Shown: piece after piece, positions 41,013 to 49,038 of the stretch
Position numbering within the stretch: the stretch's first letter is position 1
How the letters are laid out: every line of letters starts with the position of its first letter
Made by a program: the position numbers and the translations under genes
Source: JACVRW01 sp963850205
GTDB lineage: Bacteria > Actinomycetota > Thermoleophilia > Solirubrobacterales > Thermoleophilaceae
Direction of reading: 5' to 3'
Assembly: GCA_963850205.1 (NCBI GenBank)
Contig: CAWKKJ010000002.1
Coordinates: 1 to 64,000, forward strand
Length of the DNA stretch: 64,000 bases
The notes under the pieces: generated by a model
The model's input: the letters and a program-made list of their open reading frames with translations, nothing else
Databases searched by the model: none
What the model was told of the DNA's origin: nothing

Positions 41013-41404
41013 CCAACGACGAGATCCGCGAGTTCATCGAGAACGCCATCGGCGAGAACCAGGTAATGCTGTTCATGAAGGGCACGCCCAACCAGCCCGC
41101 CTGCGGGTTCTCGGCCCGCACGGCCGGCGCCCTCAACACCCTGGGCGTGAAGTACGCCGCCCTGGACATCCTGCCCGACCCCCGCATCCGCGAGGAGCTC
41201 TCGGGGCTGTCCGGCTGGCCCACGATCCCCCAGCTCTTCGTGCAGGGCGAGCTGATCGGCGGCTCGGACATCGTGATGGAGATGTTCGAGTCGGGCGAGC
41301 TCGCCAAGGTGCTCGGCGTGGAGCAGCCCGAGGCCACTGAGGTCGAGGAGCCCCAGGCTCAGCCCCAGCAGCGGCCGATCGGGCTCGAGAACCGGCTGGG
41401 CTGA
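41009..41404 (+). CDS. grxD: Monothiol (CGFS) glutaredoxin, Grx4 family
   Basis: A 131-residue monothiol glutaredoxin. Lys24 (FMKGTP), the active-site CGFS (Cys32), GWPTIPQLF and GELIGGSDIVMEMFESGEL make the complete glutathione/[2Fe-2S] binding set. The last ~25 residues are a Glu/Gln/Pro-rich tail not usual in the family. Such proteins form cluster-bridged complexes with BolA and pass clusters to A-type carriers. All three genes are adjacent here. Confidence 0.92.
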   Translation: MTNDEIREFIENAIGENQVMLFMKGTPNQPACGFSARTAGALNTLGVKYAALDILPDPRIREELSGLSGWPTIPQLFVQGELIGGSDIVMEMFESGELAKVLGVEQPEATEVEEPQAQPQQRPIGLENRLG

Positions 41405-41469
41405 ACGGCGCGGGCCGCCCTGCGGGAGCCGCGAGTGGCCGGACCGCACAAGGCGAGCGCTCAGGTCCC

Positions 41470-42399
41470 ATGAAATGTCTCGTCCTCGCCTCCTTGACGA
41501 TGTCGGTGCTCGTGTTGGCCCTGGCGCCCGTGTCCGAGGCCGCGAACGCCGACCTGCCGCTGAGGAAGGGTGACCTCGCCGGTTCGTTCGGCATCGGGCA
41601 CGGACGCACGATGTTCTTGGAGTGCTACGGCCAAGGCTCTCCGACCGTGATCCTGGACTCCGGCCTGCGGAACGGCGCGCGTGTGTGGAACGACCCCGCT
41701 CAGACTCGGCCCGGCCCAAGGGTGTTCCCCGCCGTCGCCCGCTTCACCCGAGTCTGCGGATACGACCGACCGGGAACGATCAACAACTTCGACCCGCTCG
41801 AGTTCAGCCGCAGCTCCCCGGCCCCGATGCCACGAACGGCGGCCGGCGCGGCCTCCGACCTGCACGCCCTGCTGAAGGCGGCGGGGGTGCCCGGCCCGTA
41901 TGTCCTCGTCAACCACTCGACCGGCGGGCTGATCGATCGCCTCTATGCCGCCAACCATCCGCGCCAGGTGGCGGGGATGGTGCTCGTGGACGCGCTCGCC
42001 GAGTACATCGAGAGCCATTTCACTCGCGCTCAGATGGACGTGTACGAGCACGTCAACAACGCCCCCGTCGAAGGCATCGACTACCCCGGCATCGAGCAGA
42101 TCCGCTTCAGCAAGAGCTTCGCCCAGATGCGGCGGGCGGCGCGCAAGCAACCGTTTCCCGACGTCCCTGTCGGCGTGCTCTCGCACGGGCTGCCGTTCGC
42201 GCTGCCCGAAGGCCTACCGGCCGGCTTCGCCTCGCCGCTCCTCGAGCGTGCGTGGACGGACGCGCAGGACAAGCTGGCGCGGTTGACGCCCGCCACCCGC
42301 CACGTGATCGCCAGGCGCAGCTCGCACTACATCATGTTCACCCAGCCGAAGCTGGTCATCAACCAGGTGCGGCGAGTAGTGCGCGCGGCCCGGCGCTAG
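41470..42399 (+). CDS. Secreted alpha/beta-fold hydrolase
   Basis: A 309-residue alpha/beta hydrolase with an N-terminal signal peptide (MKCLVLASLTMSVLVLALAPVSEA). The nucleophile elbow reads LVNHSTGGLID, with Asn replacing the usual Gly. VCGYDRPGT, VAGMVLVDALAEY and the base His in RRSSHYIMFTQP fit the family. The usual acid position is in the PVGVLSHG region but is not clear. It is probably exported. The substrate is unknown. It is transcribed just after grxD but separated by 65 nt. Confidence 0.8.
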   Translation: MKCLVLASLTMSVLVLALAPVSEAANADLPLRKGDLAGSFGIGHGRTMFLECYGQGSPTVILDSGLRNGARVWNDPAQTRPGPRVFPAVARFTRVCGYDRPGTINNFDPLEFSRSSPAPMPRTAAGAASDLHALLKAAGVPGPYVLVNHSTGGLIDRLYAANHPRQVAGMVLVDALAEYIESHFTRAQMDVYEHVNNAPVEGIDYPGIEQIRFSKSFAQMRRAARKQPFPDVPVGVLSHGLPFALPEGLPAGFASPLLERAWTDAQDKLARLTPATRHVIARRSSHYIMFTQPKLVINQVRRVVRAARR

Positions 42400-42436
42400 C
42401 GGTGGCGGAAGGCGAGCAGGCGCTCGGCGAGCGCCG

Positions 42437-42649
42437 CTAGCTCCGGCCGGGCGGGCGGCGCTTGGCCACGGTCTGGCGCCCGCGCTCGGCGTACTCGCGC
42501 GCCTGGCGCTTGTAGCGCTCCTTCTGCTCGGGCGAGAGCGTTTGCCAACGCTCCCAGGCCATGAGCATGAAGGGCCACGCCCTGCGCACCCCCCTGACGG
42601 CCTTGGCGCCGCGGCCACCGCCTACCTGCTGTCGCTGATCTCCAGCCAT
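42437..42649 (-). CDS. Small hypothetical basic protein
   Basis: Up to 70 residues, though translation may start at the internal MLMAWERW. The clear part is WERWQTLSPEQKERYKRQAREYAERGRQT, an Arg/Lys/Glu-rich helix. I do not recognise a family. Its overlap with the end of the upstream glutaredoxin-like gene suggests coupling. Confidence 0.55.
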   Translation of the reverse strand: MAGDQRQQVGGGRGAKAVRGVRRAWPFMLMAWERWQTLSPEQKERYKRQAREYAERGRQTVAKRRPPGRS

Positions 42650-42876
42650 TCCAAGTACTCCAGTATCCGGTGTGAGTCGTGCACGACCTCTTCGTGATGC
42701 ACCAGCACCGGTACCCAGCGCTGGCCGGTCAGATCCTCGACCTCGGGGCGATCGCGCTTGAGGTAGGGGACGCGCACCTCGTCGAACTCGATGCCGAGCG
42801 AGCGTAGCCTGCGGGCCACCTTTCCGCAGCGGCAGACCAGGTCCGTCGGGGCCCGGCAGCGGTAGAGCGTGGCCAT
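42622..42876 (-). CDS. Glutaredoxin/GST-N-like thioredoxin-fold protein
   Basis: An 84-residue thioredoxin-fold protein: TLYRCRAPTDLVCRCGKVARRLRSLGIEFDEVRVPYLKRDRPEVEDLTGQRWVPVLVHHEEVVHDSHRILEYLEW. The Cys-rich LVCRCGK stands where the active site is expected, and the VPVL cis-Pro and HDSHRILEYL match the N-terminal domain of glutathione S-transferases and glutaredoxins. The thiol partner is unknown. Confidence 0.7.
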   Translation of the reverse strand: MATLYRCRAPTDLVCRCGKVARRLRSLGIEFDEVRVPYLKRDRPEVEDLTGQRWVPVLVHHEEVVHDSHRILEYLEWLEISDSR

Positions 42877-43050
42877 GAAATCAGGCTAGCTAGTGGACCT
42901 CCCCGAAACGCTCCTCCCGAGACTGCGGCCCCGGACGACGCCATGCGGTGTCCTCGGTCGCTGAAATAGCGCTGCTATTCCTGCTCCCTGCGTCCTTGCC
43001 TGGCGCCGTCCGGACCTCGCATTCCCGGGGAAGCGTTCCCGGTCGGCCCA

Positions 43051-44124
43051 CTACGGCCCTCGCCGAAGCAGTCCGAGCGTCTCCCCCGCGGCGACGGCCG
43101 CCAGGCCCAGCGCGCGGTAGTGCAGCGGCTGAGAGCGCCGCGTGCGCACCAGCCGCTCGTGCTCACGCTCGCCATGCCAGGCCACGGTCGCCTCCAGGGT
43201 CTCCTCGTGCGGCCGGGCCCGCCAGCCCAGGTCCCGGCGGGCCTTGGTCGAGCGGTAGGTCCACCACTGGCCCGCCGCGCGGACCTCGAGCGGCGTGAGC
43301 GGGCCCCAGCCGCGTCCGCCGGCGGCCAGCACGCCGGCGGTGAGCGCGGCGGCCCGGGCCGGCAGCCTCAGCGGCGGCTCCATCCCGCACAGGCGCCCGA
43401 GATCGGCGAACAGGCGCTCGAAGGTGAAGTTGCGCCCGCCGAGGATGTAGCGCTCGCCCACCTCTCCCTGGTTGTCCGCGAGCAGGTGCCCCTCGGCCAC
43501 GTCCCGAACGTCCACGATGCTGGCTGCGCCGTCGGTGTACACCGGCACCCGTCCGAGCATGAAGCTGCGCACCAGGCGCGTGGAGGCCAGATGGGTGTCG
43601 CCCGCACCGAAGCAGGCCGCCGGGTTGACGCACACCAGCGGCAGGCCACGGGCGGCCAGCCGCAGCGCCTCCATCTCGGCCTCGTGCACGGAGTTCACGT
43701 ACGGGATCCCGAGCCGCCCGGCCACGAACAGCTGGTTCTCGTCGGCGGTCTTGCCCCACGCGGCCGGGCCGACAGCCGCGGCGCTCGAGGTGAGCACCGC
43801 CCGCTCGACCCCGGCACGCAGGCTCTCCTCCAGCACCATCCTGGTGCCGCGGACGTTCACGTCGAACAGCAGCTCGGTGTCTTGCTCTCGCACCGAGGTC
43901 AGCCCGGCGCAGTGAAACACGCGCTCGATGTCCCTCAGGGCCCGCCGCACCGAGCGCCGGTCGCGGACCTCGAGGCGGACCCGCTCGCAGTCCAGGCCGG
44001 CGATCGACTCGTCGGGCGAGCCCGCCTGGACGCCCAGCCGGACCTCGTCGCCACGCTCGACACAGAGGCGCGCGACGTGGGAGCCGATGAAGCCGGTGGC
44101 GCCGGTGACGAGGACGTGGGCCAT
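43051..44124 (-). CDS. NAD-dependent epimerase/dehydratase (dihydroflavonol-reductase-like extended SDR)
   Basis: A 357-residue extended SDR. HVLVTGATGFIGSHVARLC is the NAD loop; VFHCAGLTSV, VNVRGTRMVLEESL and VLTSSAAAVG follow. The active-site Tyr lies in IPYVNSVHEAEMEALR (YxxxH/E rather than a clean YxxxK). LVCVNPAACFGAGD and GERYILGGRNFTFERLF are typical of 3-beta-HSD/DFR-like proteins. The start is ATG 44124. The missing Lys at the usual site raises doubt about classical catalysis. Confidence 0.8.
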   Translation of the reverse strand: MAHVLVTGATGFIGSHVARLCVERGDEVRLGVQAGSPDESIAGLDCERVRLEVRDRRSVRRALRDIERVFHCAGLTSVREQDTELLFDVNVRGTRMVLEESLRAGVERAVLTSSAAAVGPAAWGKTADENQLFVAGRLGIPYVNSVHEAEMEALRLAARGLPLVCVNPAACFGAGDTHLASTRLVRSFMLGRVPVYTDGAASIVDVRDVAEGHLLADNQGEVGERYILGGRNFTFERLFADLGRLCGMEPPLRLPARAAALTAGVLAAGGRGWGPLTPLEVRAAGQWWTYRSTKARRDLGWRARPHEETLEATVAWHGEREHERLVRTRRSQPLHYRALGLAAVAAGETLGLLRRGP

Positions 44125-44186
44125 GGGGGCGGCGGACGATAGCCCGGGGCCGCCGGGCACCTGCGGCCAGTAGGCTCCCGCCCCGG

Positions 44187-45056
44187 ATGAGCAGCGTCGT
44201 CGTGGTGACCGACAGCACCGCCTCCCTTCCGCCGGAGCTCGTCGAACGTCACGGCATACGGGTGGTCCCGCTGTACGTGGTGTTCGGGGGAGACCGGCCG
44301 GTGCCGGAGAACGAGATCACCGACTACCCCGCCTTCTTCGAGGAATTGCGCAGCGCCGAGAAGCTGCCGACCACCTCCCAGCCCTCCGTGGGCGACTTCA
44401 ACGCCGCGTTCGAGCCGCTCTTGGCCGAGGGGCACGAGATCGTCTCGGTGCACATCTCGGGAGGGCTCTCGGGCACGCCCGAGGCCGCCCGCCAGGCCAA
44501 GGCCGGGCTCGAGCGCAACGGCGGCGGCGGTGAGCGGATCGAGGTGGTGGACTCGTACACGGCCGCCGGCGGCCTGGGCTTCATGGCGCTGGCGGCCGCT
44601 CACGCCGCCGAGCAGGGCGCGAACGTGTCCGAGGTGGCCGAGCGCGTGGCGGAGGCCCGCCGGGAGCTGAAGATGTGGTTCGCCGTGGACACGCTCGAGT
44701 TCCTCAAGCGCGGCGGGCGCATCGGGGCGGCGAGCGCGTGGATCGGCTCGACGCTGAAGGTCAAGCCGATCCTCACCGTCGAGAACGAGATGATGCCCGT
44801 CGAGCGCGTGCGCACGGCCAGCCGGGCCTTCGAGCGGCTCGTCGACTACGGCCGCCAGCGCCACGAATCCGGCGCCGACGCCTGGTCGGCACAGCACATC
44901 AACGCGCCGGACCAGTGCGCCCGGCTGGTGGAGCGGGGCACGGAGGTCTTCGGCTGCCCTCCCACCCTGGTGAGCGAGATCGGGCCGGTGCTGGCCGCCC
45001 ACACCGGCCCGGGCCTGCTGGGGCTCGGCGCCCTCCCCACTCACTTCGTGCGGTAG
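44187..45056 (+). CDS. DegV family fatty-acid-binding protein
   Basis: A 289-residue DegV protein: VVVVTDSTASLPPELVERHGIRVVPLYVVFG, TSQPSVGDFNAAFEPLL and VHISGGLSGTPEAARQA are the lipid-binding N-terminal motifs. The C-terminal domain has FAVDTLEFLKRGGRIGAASAWIGSTLKVKPIL. In Gram-positive bacteria the family serves as FakB, presenting fatty acids to the FakA kinase; no fakA is nearby. The last residues (VSEIGPVLAAHTGPGLLG) are complete. Confidence 0.9.
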   Translation: MSSVVVVTDSTASLPPELVERHGIRVVPLYVVFGGDRPVPENEITDYPAFFEELRSAEKLPTTSQPSVGDFNAAFEPLLAEGHEIVSVHISGGLSGTPEAARQAKAGLERNGGGGERIEVVDSYTAAGGLGFMALAAAHAAEQGANVSEVAERVAEARRELKMWFAVDTLEFLKRGGRIGAASAWIGSTLKVKPILTVENEMMPVERVRTASRAFERLVDYGRQRHESGADAWSAQHINAPDQCARLVERGTEVFGCPPTLVSEIGPVLAAHTGPGLLGLGALPTHFVR

Positions 45057-45087
45057 GAGCATCCCCCTCCGGGGCGAATACCGTCCC

Positions 45088-46215
45088 GTGTTCTCCGCGC
45101 GAATGGTTGTCCGGATCGTGCTGATCATCGTCGCGGTCGCGATCTGCCTTTACCTGATCTACCTGGTGCGGCGCCCGCTGCTCTGGCTGCTCGTCGCGAT
45201 CTTCATCGCGGCGGCGCTGTCGGGGCCGGTGAACCTGCTGGCGCGGCGGATGCGGCGCGGCTTTGCCGTGACCATCGTGCTTGTGGTCCTCCTGGCCCTG
45301 CCGCTCCTGCTGATGGCTCTGCTGGTGCCACCGGTCATCACGGAGGGCGACCGCTTCGCGAAGAACGTGCCCGCCTACGCCAATGATGTGACCGAGTTCG
45401 TCCAGGACAACCGCCGCCTGCGGGAGCTCAACCGCGACTACGACATCACGACCAAGCTGCAGGAGGAGGCCGAGAAGCTGCCCGACAAGCTCGGCGGCGC
45501 CGCGGGAACGCTGCGCGACGTGGGCATCGGGATCGTCAACTCGCTGTTCGCCTTGGTCACCATCCTGGTGCTCACCGCCTTTCTGCTGGCCAACGGGCGC
45601 ACCTGGACGGACCGCATCCTGGCGAGCCGGCCGGAGGAGGAGCGGGAGCGATTGCGGCGCTCACTGGACCACATGGCGGGGGCCGTGGGCGGCTACATGG
45701 CCGGGGCGTTCGTCATCGCGTTGATCGCGGGCGTGAGCACCTACATAGTCCTCACGATCCTCGGCGTTCCCTTCAGGGGGCCGCTGGCGGTGATCGCCGG
45801 GCTCTTCTCGCTGATCCCGCTCCTCGGCGCCACCATCGCCGCGGTTCTCATCGCCGTGGTCACGCTGTTCGAGAACTTCCCCACGGCGACGATCGTCTGG
45901 GTGGCGTGGGCGATCGTCTACCAGCAGTTCGAGAACCACGTGATCCAGCCCCAGATCCAGCGCAGGACCGTGCACGTGCAGCCGTTCATCACCATCGTCG
46001 CGGTGCTGTTCGGCGCCACCCTCCTGGGGGTGCTGGGAGCCTTGGTGGCCATTCCGGTGGCGGCCTCGATCCAGATCCTGATTCGCGAGTACGTGGACCT
46101 GCGGACGATGTCGATCAAGCCTCCCGAGGACGACAAGGACCGGACACCACCACCCGTGCCGCCACCGGAGGAGCCGCCACCGGCGCCGCCCGCGGTCGGT
46201 CCGTCGCCCGCGTAG
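45088..46215 (+). CDS. AI-2E family transporter (PerM/TqsA-like)
   Basis: A 375-residue membrane protein of the AI-2E transporter family, with about 8 helices. The N-terminal IVLIIVAVAICLYLIYLVRRPLLWLLVAIFIAAALSGPV, the central IVNSLFALVTILVLTAFLLANG, and the late ILGVPFRGPLAVIAGLFSLIPLLGATIAA and YQQFENHVIQPQIQRRTVHVQPF segment (the family signature) are clear. A Pro/Glu-rich tail follows. The start is GTG 45088 or ATG 45103. Family members exchange small molecules; autoinducer transport is shown only for some. Confidence 0.85.
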   Translation: MFSARMVVRIVLIIVAVAICLYLIYLVRRPLLWLLVAIFIAAALSGPVNLLARRMRRGFAVTIVLVVLLALPLLLMALLVPPVITEGDRFAKNVPAYANDVTEFVQDNRRLRELNRDYDITTKLQEEAEKLPDKLGGAAGTLRDVGIGIVNSLFALVTILVLTAFLLANGRTWTDRILASRPEEERERLRRSLDHMAGAVGGYMAGAFVIALIAGVSTYIVLTILGVPFRGPLAVIAGLFSLIPLLGATIAAVLIAVVTLFENFPTATIVWVAWAIVYQQFENHVIQPQIQRRTVHVQPFITIVAVLFGATLLGVLGALVAIPVAASIQILIREYVDLRTMSIKPPEDDKDRTPPPVPPPEEPPPAPPAVGPSPA

Positions 46216-46224
46216 CCTCTGGGA

Positions 46225-47250
46225 ATGGCTCCGGCCACCATCGCCCGTCAGGGACTGCTGCTGGCGGTCACGGGCGTGTCGCTCTACCTGCTCGCGCCCG
46301 CCCTGCTCGAGGTCTTCGGGGCCTTCGACCAGCTCGGCGACATCGACCCGCTCTGGTTCGTGGCCATGCTGGCGCTGCAGGTGGGCAGCTACACCTGCAT
46401 GTGGTGGGTGCAGCGCCTGGCCCTGCGGGTCGACCGCTGGGGACCGGTGATCACCTCCCAGCTCGCCTCCAACGCCTTCGGGCGGGTCGTGCCGGGCGGC
46501 GTGGCGGCCGCCGGCGCGATGCAGTACGCCATGCTCGCCCGCGGCGGCGTCCCCGGCGCCGCGGCGGCCTCCGGGATGACCGCGTCGTCGATCCTCGTCT
46601 TCGGCACCCTGCTGGCCCTCCCCCTATTGGCCGTGCCGGCCGTGGTGGGCGGTGCGGCGGTGGAGCCGGAGCTGGTGCACGCGGCCGTCGCGGGGGCCGT
46701 GCTGTTCGTGGCCATGTTCTGTGTGGGCGCGGCCTGCATCGTCTACGACCGGCCGCTGCATGTGATCGGCCGGGCGGCGCAGGCGGTGCGCAACCGCATC
46801 CTGCGGCGACGCAAGCCCCTGACCGGCCTGCCCCAGCGCCTGATCTCCGAGCGGAACACGGTCGTCGACGTGCTCGGGCGGCAATGGTGGAAGGCGCTGC
46901 TGGGCGCCGGCGGCCGCTGGGTGCTCGACTACCTCACCCTGCTCGCCGCCCTCTACGCGGTGGGATCCGAGCCGCGCGCCTCGCTCGTCCTGCTCGCCTT
47001 CTTCGCCGCCCAGCTGCTCGGCACCCTGCCGCTCACGCCCGGCGGCCTGGGCTTCGTGGAGGCGGGACTGACGGGAACCCTGGCCCTGGCCGGGGTGAGC
47101 GCCGGCGCCGCCGTGGTGGCCACGCTGGCCTACCGGCTGGTGTCCTTCTGGCTGCCGATTCCCGCGGGGGGAGTGGCGGCCATCGTCCACCGGCGGCTGT
47201 ACGGGACGGCCGAGCCGCCGGTCGAGCGGGTGGAGAGCCCGGCCGGCTGA
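46225..47250 (+). CDS. Lysylphosphatidylglycerol synthase TM-domain / flippase-like protein (YbhN type)
   Basis: A 341-residue membrane protein with about 8 helices, the second of its kind in the window. SNAFGRVVPGGVAAAGAMQYAMLARGGVP and ALYAVGSEPRASLVLLAFFAAQLLGTLPLTPGGLGFVEAGLTGTLALAGV are the two UPF0104 signatures. VDVLGRQWWKALLGAGGRWVLDYLTLLAAL joins them. It lies 9 nt after the AI-2E gene, so it is probably in the same transcript. Relatives are thought to move lipids across the membrane, but that is inference. Confidence 0.85.
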   Translation: MAPATIARQGLLLAVTGVSLYLLAPALLEVFGAFDQLGDIDPLWFVAMLALQVGSYTCMWWVQRLALRVDRWGPVITSQLASNAFGRVVPGGVAAAGAMQYAMLARGGVPGAAAASGMTASSILVFGTLLALPLLAVPAVVGGAAVEPELVHAAVAGAVLFVAMFCVGAACIVYDRPLHVIGRAAQAVRNRILRRRKPLTGLPQRLISERNTVVDVLGRQWWKALLGAGGRWVLDYLTLLAALYAVGSEPRASLVLLAFFAAQLLGTLPLTPGGLGFVEAGLTGTLALAGVSAGAAVVATLAYRLVSFWLPIPAGGVAAIVHRRLYGTAEPPVERVESPAG

Positions 47251-47258
47251 CCCCCGGT

Positions 47259-47288
47259 CGCCGGCGGCCGCCCGCACGGCCGCCGACG
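47259..47288. terminator. Bidirectional terminator between convergent genes
   Basis: A 12-bp stem (47259-47270 with 47277-47288, 11 pairs matched) with a 6-nt loop lies 9 nt after the flippase-like gene and 20 nt after the convergent sulfotransferase gene. There is no U-tract. Confidence 0.5.
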
Positions 47289-47308
47289 CCGGAAGACTCA
47301 CGAAGCCG

Positions 47309-47974
47309 CTACGCCGGCAGCGGCTCCAGCCCGAACTCGCTCCGGAACTCGTTGGTGTCGTGGAGGTGCGGGAAGGGCTTGTCGGGCGCCTCGACGCCGA
47401 GGGCGTCGGCCAGCGGCTCCCAGCCGTCCACGCCGAGCTCCCACACGACTAGCCGCTCAGCAGGAACCGTGCGCTTGATCGTCTCGATGCGGTCGTGGTA
47501 CATCTGCCGCATCCATTCCTTGTCCTCGAACTTGCCCTGGAAGTCGTCCTCGTAGATGAGCTTCCCGATCACGCGCCAGAGCTCGGGCGAGGGGGGCTCG
47601 CGGTTGGCGTCCTGCTTCAGCTCGCCCGCCTGGGCGGCGTTTCTGACCGCGACGATCGTGTTCTCGCAGCTCTTGTAGAAGCCGTCGAAGTCGCGGTAGT
47701 TGAGCAGCATGGGCACATCCGGAAACGCATCCATGAGCTCCTCCCAGCGCGAGCAGGCAGGCCAGTCGACGGTGGACTCCCAGCCGTCGAACACCTCGTG
47801 CCAATCGACCGGCTCGCGGTCGGCGACCTTGCTCCAGTAGGGCAGGTACTTCTCCCGGTCCGGGTTGGTGATCAGCTCGATCATGTGGAAGCTGGGCGCT
47901 CCCGTCAGCTCTTCGAGCGCGGCCTTGAGCGACATGGTGCCGCTGCGGCCGAAGCCCACTCCGATCATCTTCAT
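47309..47974 (-). CDS. Sulfotransferase family protein
   Basis: A 221-residue PAPS-dependent sulfotransferase-like protein. The N-terminal phosphosulfate-binding loop is GVGFGRSGTMSLKAALEEL, and the 3'-phosphate site is MLLNYRDFDGFYKSCENTI. VVWELGVDGWEPLADALG and DKPFPHLHDTNEFR are typical of the Sulfotransfer_4 group. It is probably soluble. The acceptor is unknown. Transcribed alone. Confidence 0.85.
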   Translation of the reverse strand: MKMIGVGFGRSGTMSLKAALEELTGAPSFHMIELITNPDREKYLPYWSKVADREPVDWHEVFDGWESTVDWPACSRWEELMDAFPDVPMLLNYRDFDGFYKSCENTIVAVRNAAQAGELKQDANREPPSPELWRVIGKLIYEDDFQGKFEDKEWMRQMYHDRIETIKRTVPAERLVVWELGVDGWEPLADALGVEAPDKPFPHLHDTNEFRSEFGLEPLPA

Positions 47975-48016
47975 AGGCGTAGTTCCCCCTTGTGCGAGTT
48001 TGACCGGGACGGCACT

Positions 48017-48244
48017 TTACCTGCGAGTGACGATCGACAGCGTCGCCGCGATGCCGCCGCCGATCACAAAGCCGGCCACCGCCGCCCCGATGAGAGCAGC
48101 CTTGCGGTTGCGGCGCAGATGGCCGCGCCAGTCGGCGATCTCGGTGACCTTCGAGCGCAGGTCGTTCACCGAGAAGGCGAGCTCCTCGCGGGTCTCCTCG
48201 ATCGACTGCTTGATCATCTCCGGGCTGCGGACGCCGTTTGCCAT
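48017..48244 (-). CDS. DUF3618 membrane protein
   Basis: A 75-residue protein: SPEMIKQSIEETREELAFSVNDLRSKV (the DUF3618 amphipathic helix) followed by RKAALIGAAVAGFVIGGGIAA, a single membrane helix. It ends a four-gene coupled operon; its ATG overlaps the Holin-X stop by one nt (TGATG). DUF3618 with Holin-X is a common actinobacterial pair of unknown role. Confidence 0.88.
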   Translation of the reverse strand: MANGVRSPEMIKQSIEETREELAFSVNDLRSKVTEIADWRGHLRRNRKAALIGAAVAGFVIGGGIAATLSIVTRR

Positions 48245-48714
48245 CAGGCCTTCACCTCTTCACCCTTCTCGAGCGTCCGCTCGACCTGGTCGCGTTGGAT
48301 CGTCTGGGCCTCGAGCTCGGCCCGAGTGGCCTTGGCCTGCTCGATGGCCAGGTCGGGCGTGGGCGGCGCGCCGCTCTGGAACAGCCGGTACGCGATGTAG
48401 CCGGCGATCGCGGCCAGGATGGTGAGCACCGCGAACATGATGAGGAAGCCGGGCCAGACCGAGTCCCAGCCGAACAGGTCGTCGAGCAGCCAGGCCAGGC
48501 CATGGAAGAGCATGGTGATCGCGAAGATCAGGAAGACGCCCGCGGCGGCGGCGATGCCGGCGCCCTTGCCGAGCGCGCTGACCTTGTCGGTGACCTCGGC
48601 CTTGGCGAGCTCGATCTCCTCGCGGACGAGCAGCGAGGCCTTCTCGGAGACATCCTGGACGATCTCGCCGAGCGACTTGTCGGCGTTGTCCTTGGGAGGC
48701 ATTCCCGTGCTCAC
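48244..48714 (-). CDS. Actinobacterial Holin-X family (phage-holin-like) membrane protein
   Basis: A 156-residue protein with LGEIVQDVSEKASLLVREEIELAKAEV, then two membrane helices (AGIAAAAGVFLIFAITMLFHGLAWLLDD and PGFLIMFAVLTILAAIAGYIAYRLF) and a charged tail. It is the Holin-X family; despite the name it is chromosomal and no phage genes are near. The start is GTG 48714, overlapping the upstream stop by 4 nt. Confidence 0.85.
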   Translation of the reverse strand: MSTGMPPKDNADKSLGEIVQDVSEKASLLVREEIELAKAEVTDKVSALGKGAGIAAAAGVFLIFAITMLFHGLAWLLDDLFGWDSVWPGFLIMFAVLTILAAIAGYIAYRLFQSGAPPTPDLAIEQAKATRAELEAQTIQRDQVERTLEKGEEVKA

Positions 48715-48887
48715 TTGGTCGCCCACCTGAGGATCAGGGCCAGGAGAAGGCCGCCGGCGAAGGCGCCGCCCACGAAGGCCTCGGGACGCTCGTCGAAGGC
48801 GTCGGTGTCGCTGCCCACGCTGGCCGGCGACTCGCCGAGCGGCCGGCCTCCGGGTGCGCCCTGGTTGACGGTGTCCTCGGTGGCCAT
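48711..48887 (-). CDS. Small membrane protein, hypothetical
   Basis: 58 residues: an acidic, disordered N-terminal half (DTDAFDERPEAF) and a C-terminal helix FVGGAFAGGLLLALILRWATK. The ATG forms TGATG with the upstream stop, and its own stop overlaps Holin-X as GTGA. No family recognised. Conservation of context is the main support. Confidence 0.72.
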   Translation of the reverse strand: MATEDTVNQGAPGGRPLGESPASVGSDTDAFDERPEAFVGGAFAGGLLLALILRWATK

Positions 48888-49024
48888 CAGTCGGTGGGCG
48901 GGTCCTCGTTGAATACCCGCACCCAGATCGCGGTGGCGATCCGGTAGGTCACGGTGGAGGTGAGCGCGCCCACTCCGGCCAGGAGGCCCGTCCACAACAG
49001 CTTCTTGACCACGTCGTTCTGCAT
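48887..49024 (-). CDS. Small membrane protein, DUF4235-like
   Basis: 45 residues: MQNDVVKKLLWTGLLAGVGALTSTVTYRIATAIWVRVFNEDPPTD in outline is a charged start, one membrane helix and an aromatic, acidic end. It resembles the short DUF4235 proteins often found before Holin-X and DUF3618 genes. It is too short for routine ORF calling. Its TGA shares one nt with the next ATG, making it the first gene of the four-gene operon. Confidence 0.65.
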   Translation of the reverse strand: MQNDVVKKLLWTGLLAGVGALTSTVTYRIATAIWVRVFNEDPPTD

Positions 49025-49038
49025 GCGCGAGGCGAGAT

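Noticed and set aside
45057..45087. Short CCCC/GGGG hairpin between degV and the AI-2E gene as terminator
   Set aside because: Four pairs are too few to support termination, and the two genes may be co-transcribed.
48244..48714. Prophage indicated by a holin-like gene
   Set aside because: Holin-X is a chromosomal actinobacterial family, and no phage structural, lysis or integrase genes are near.
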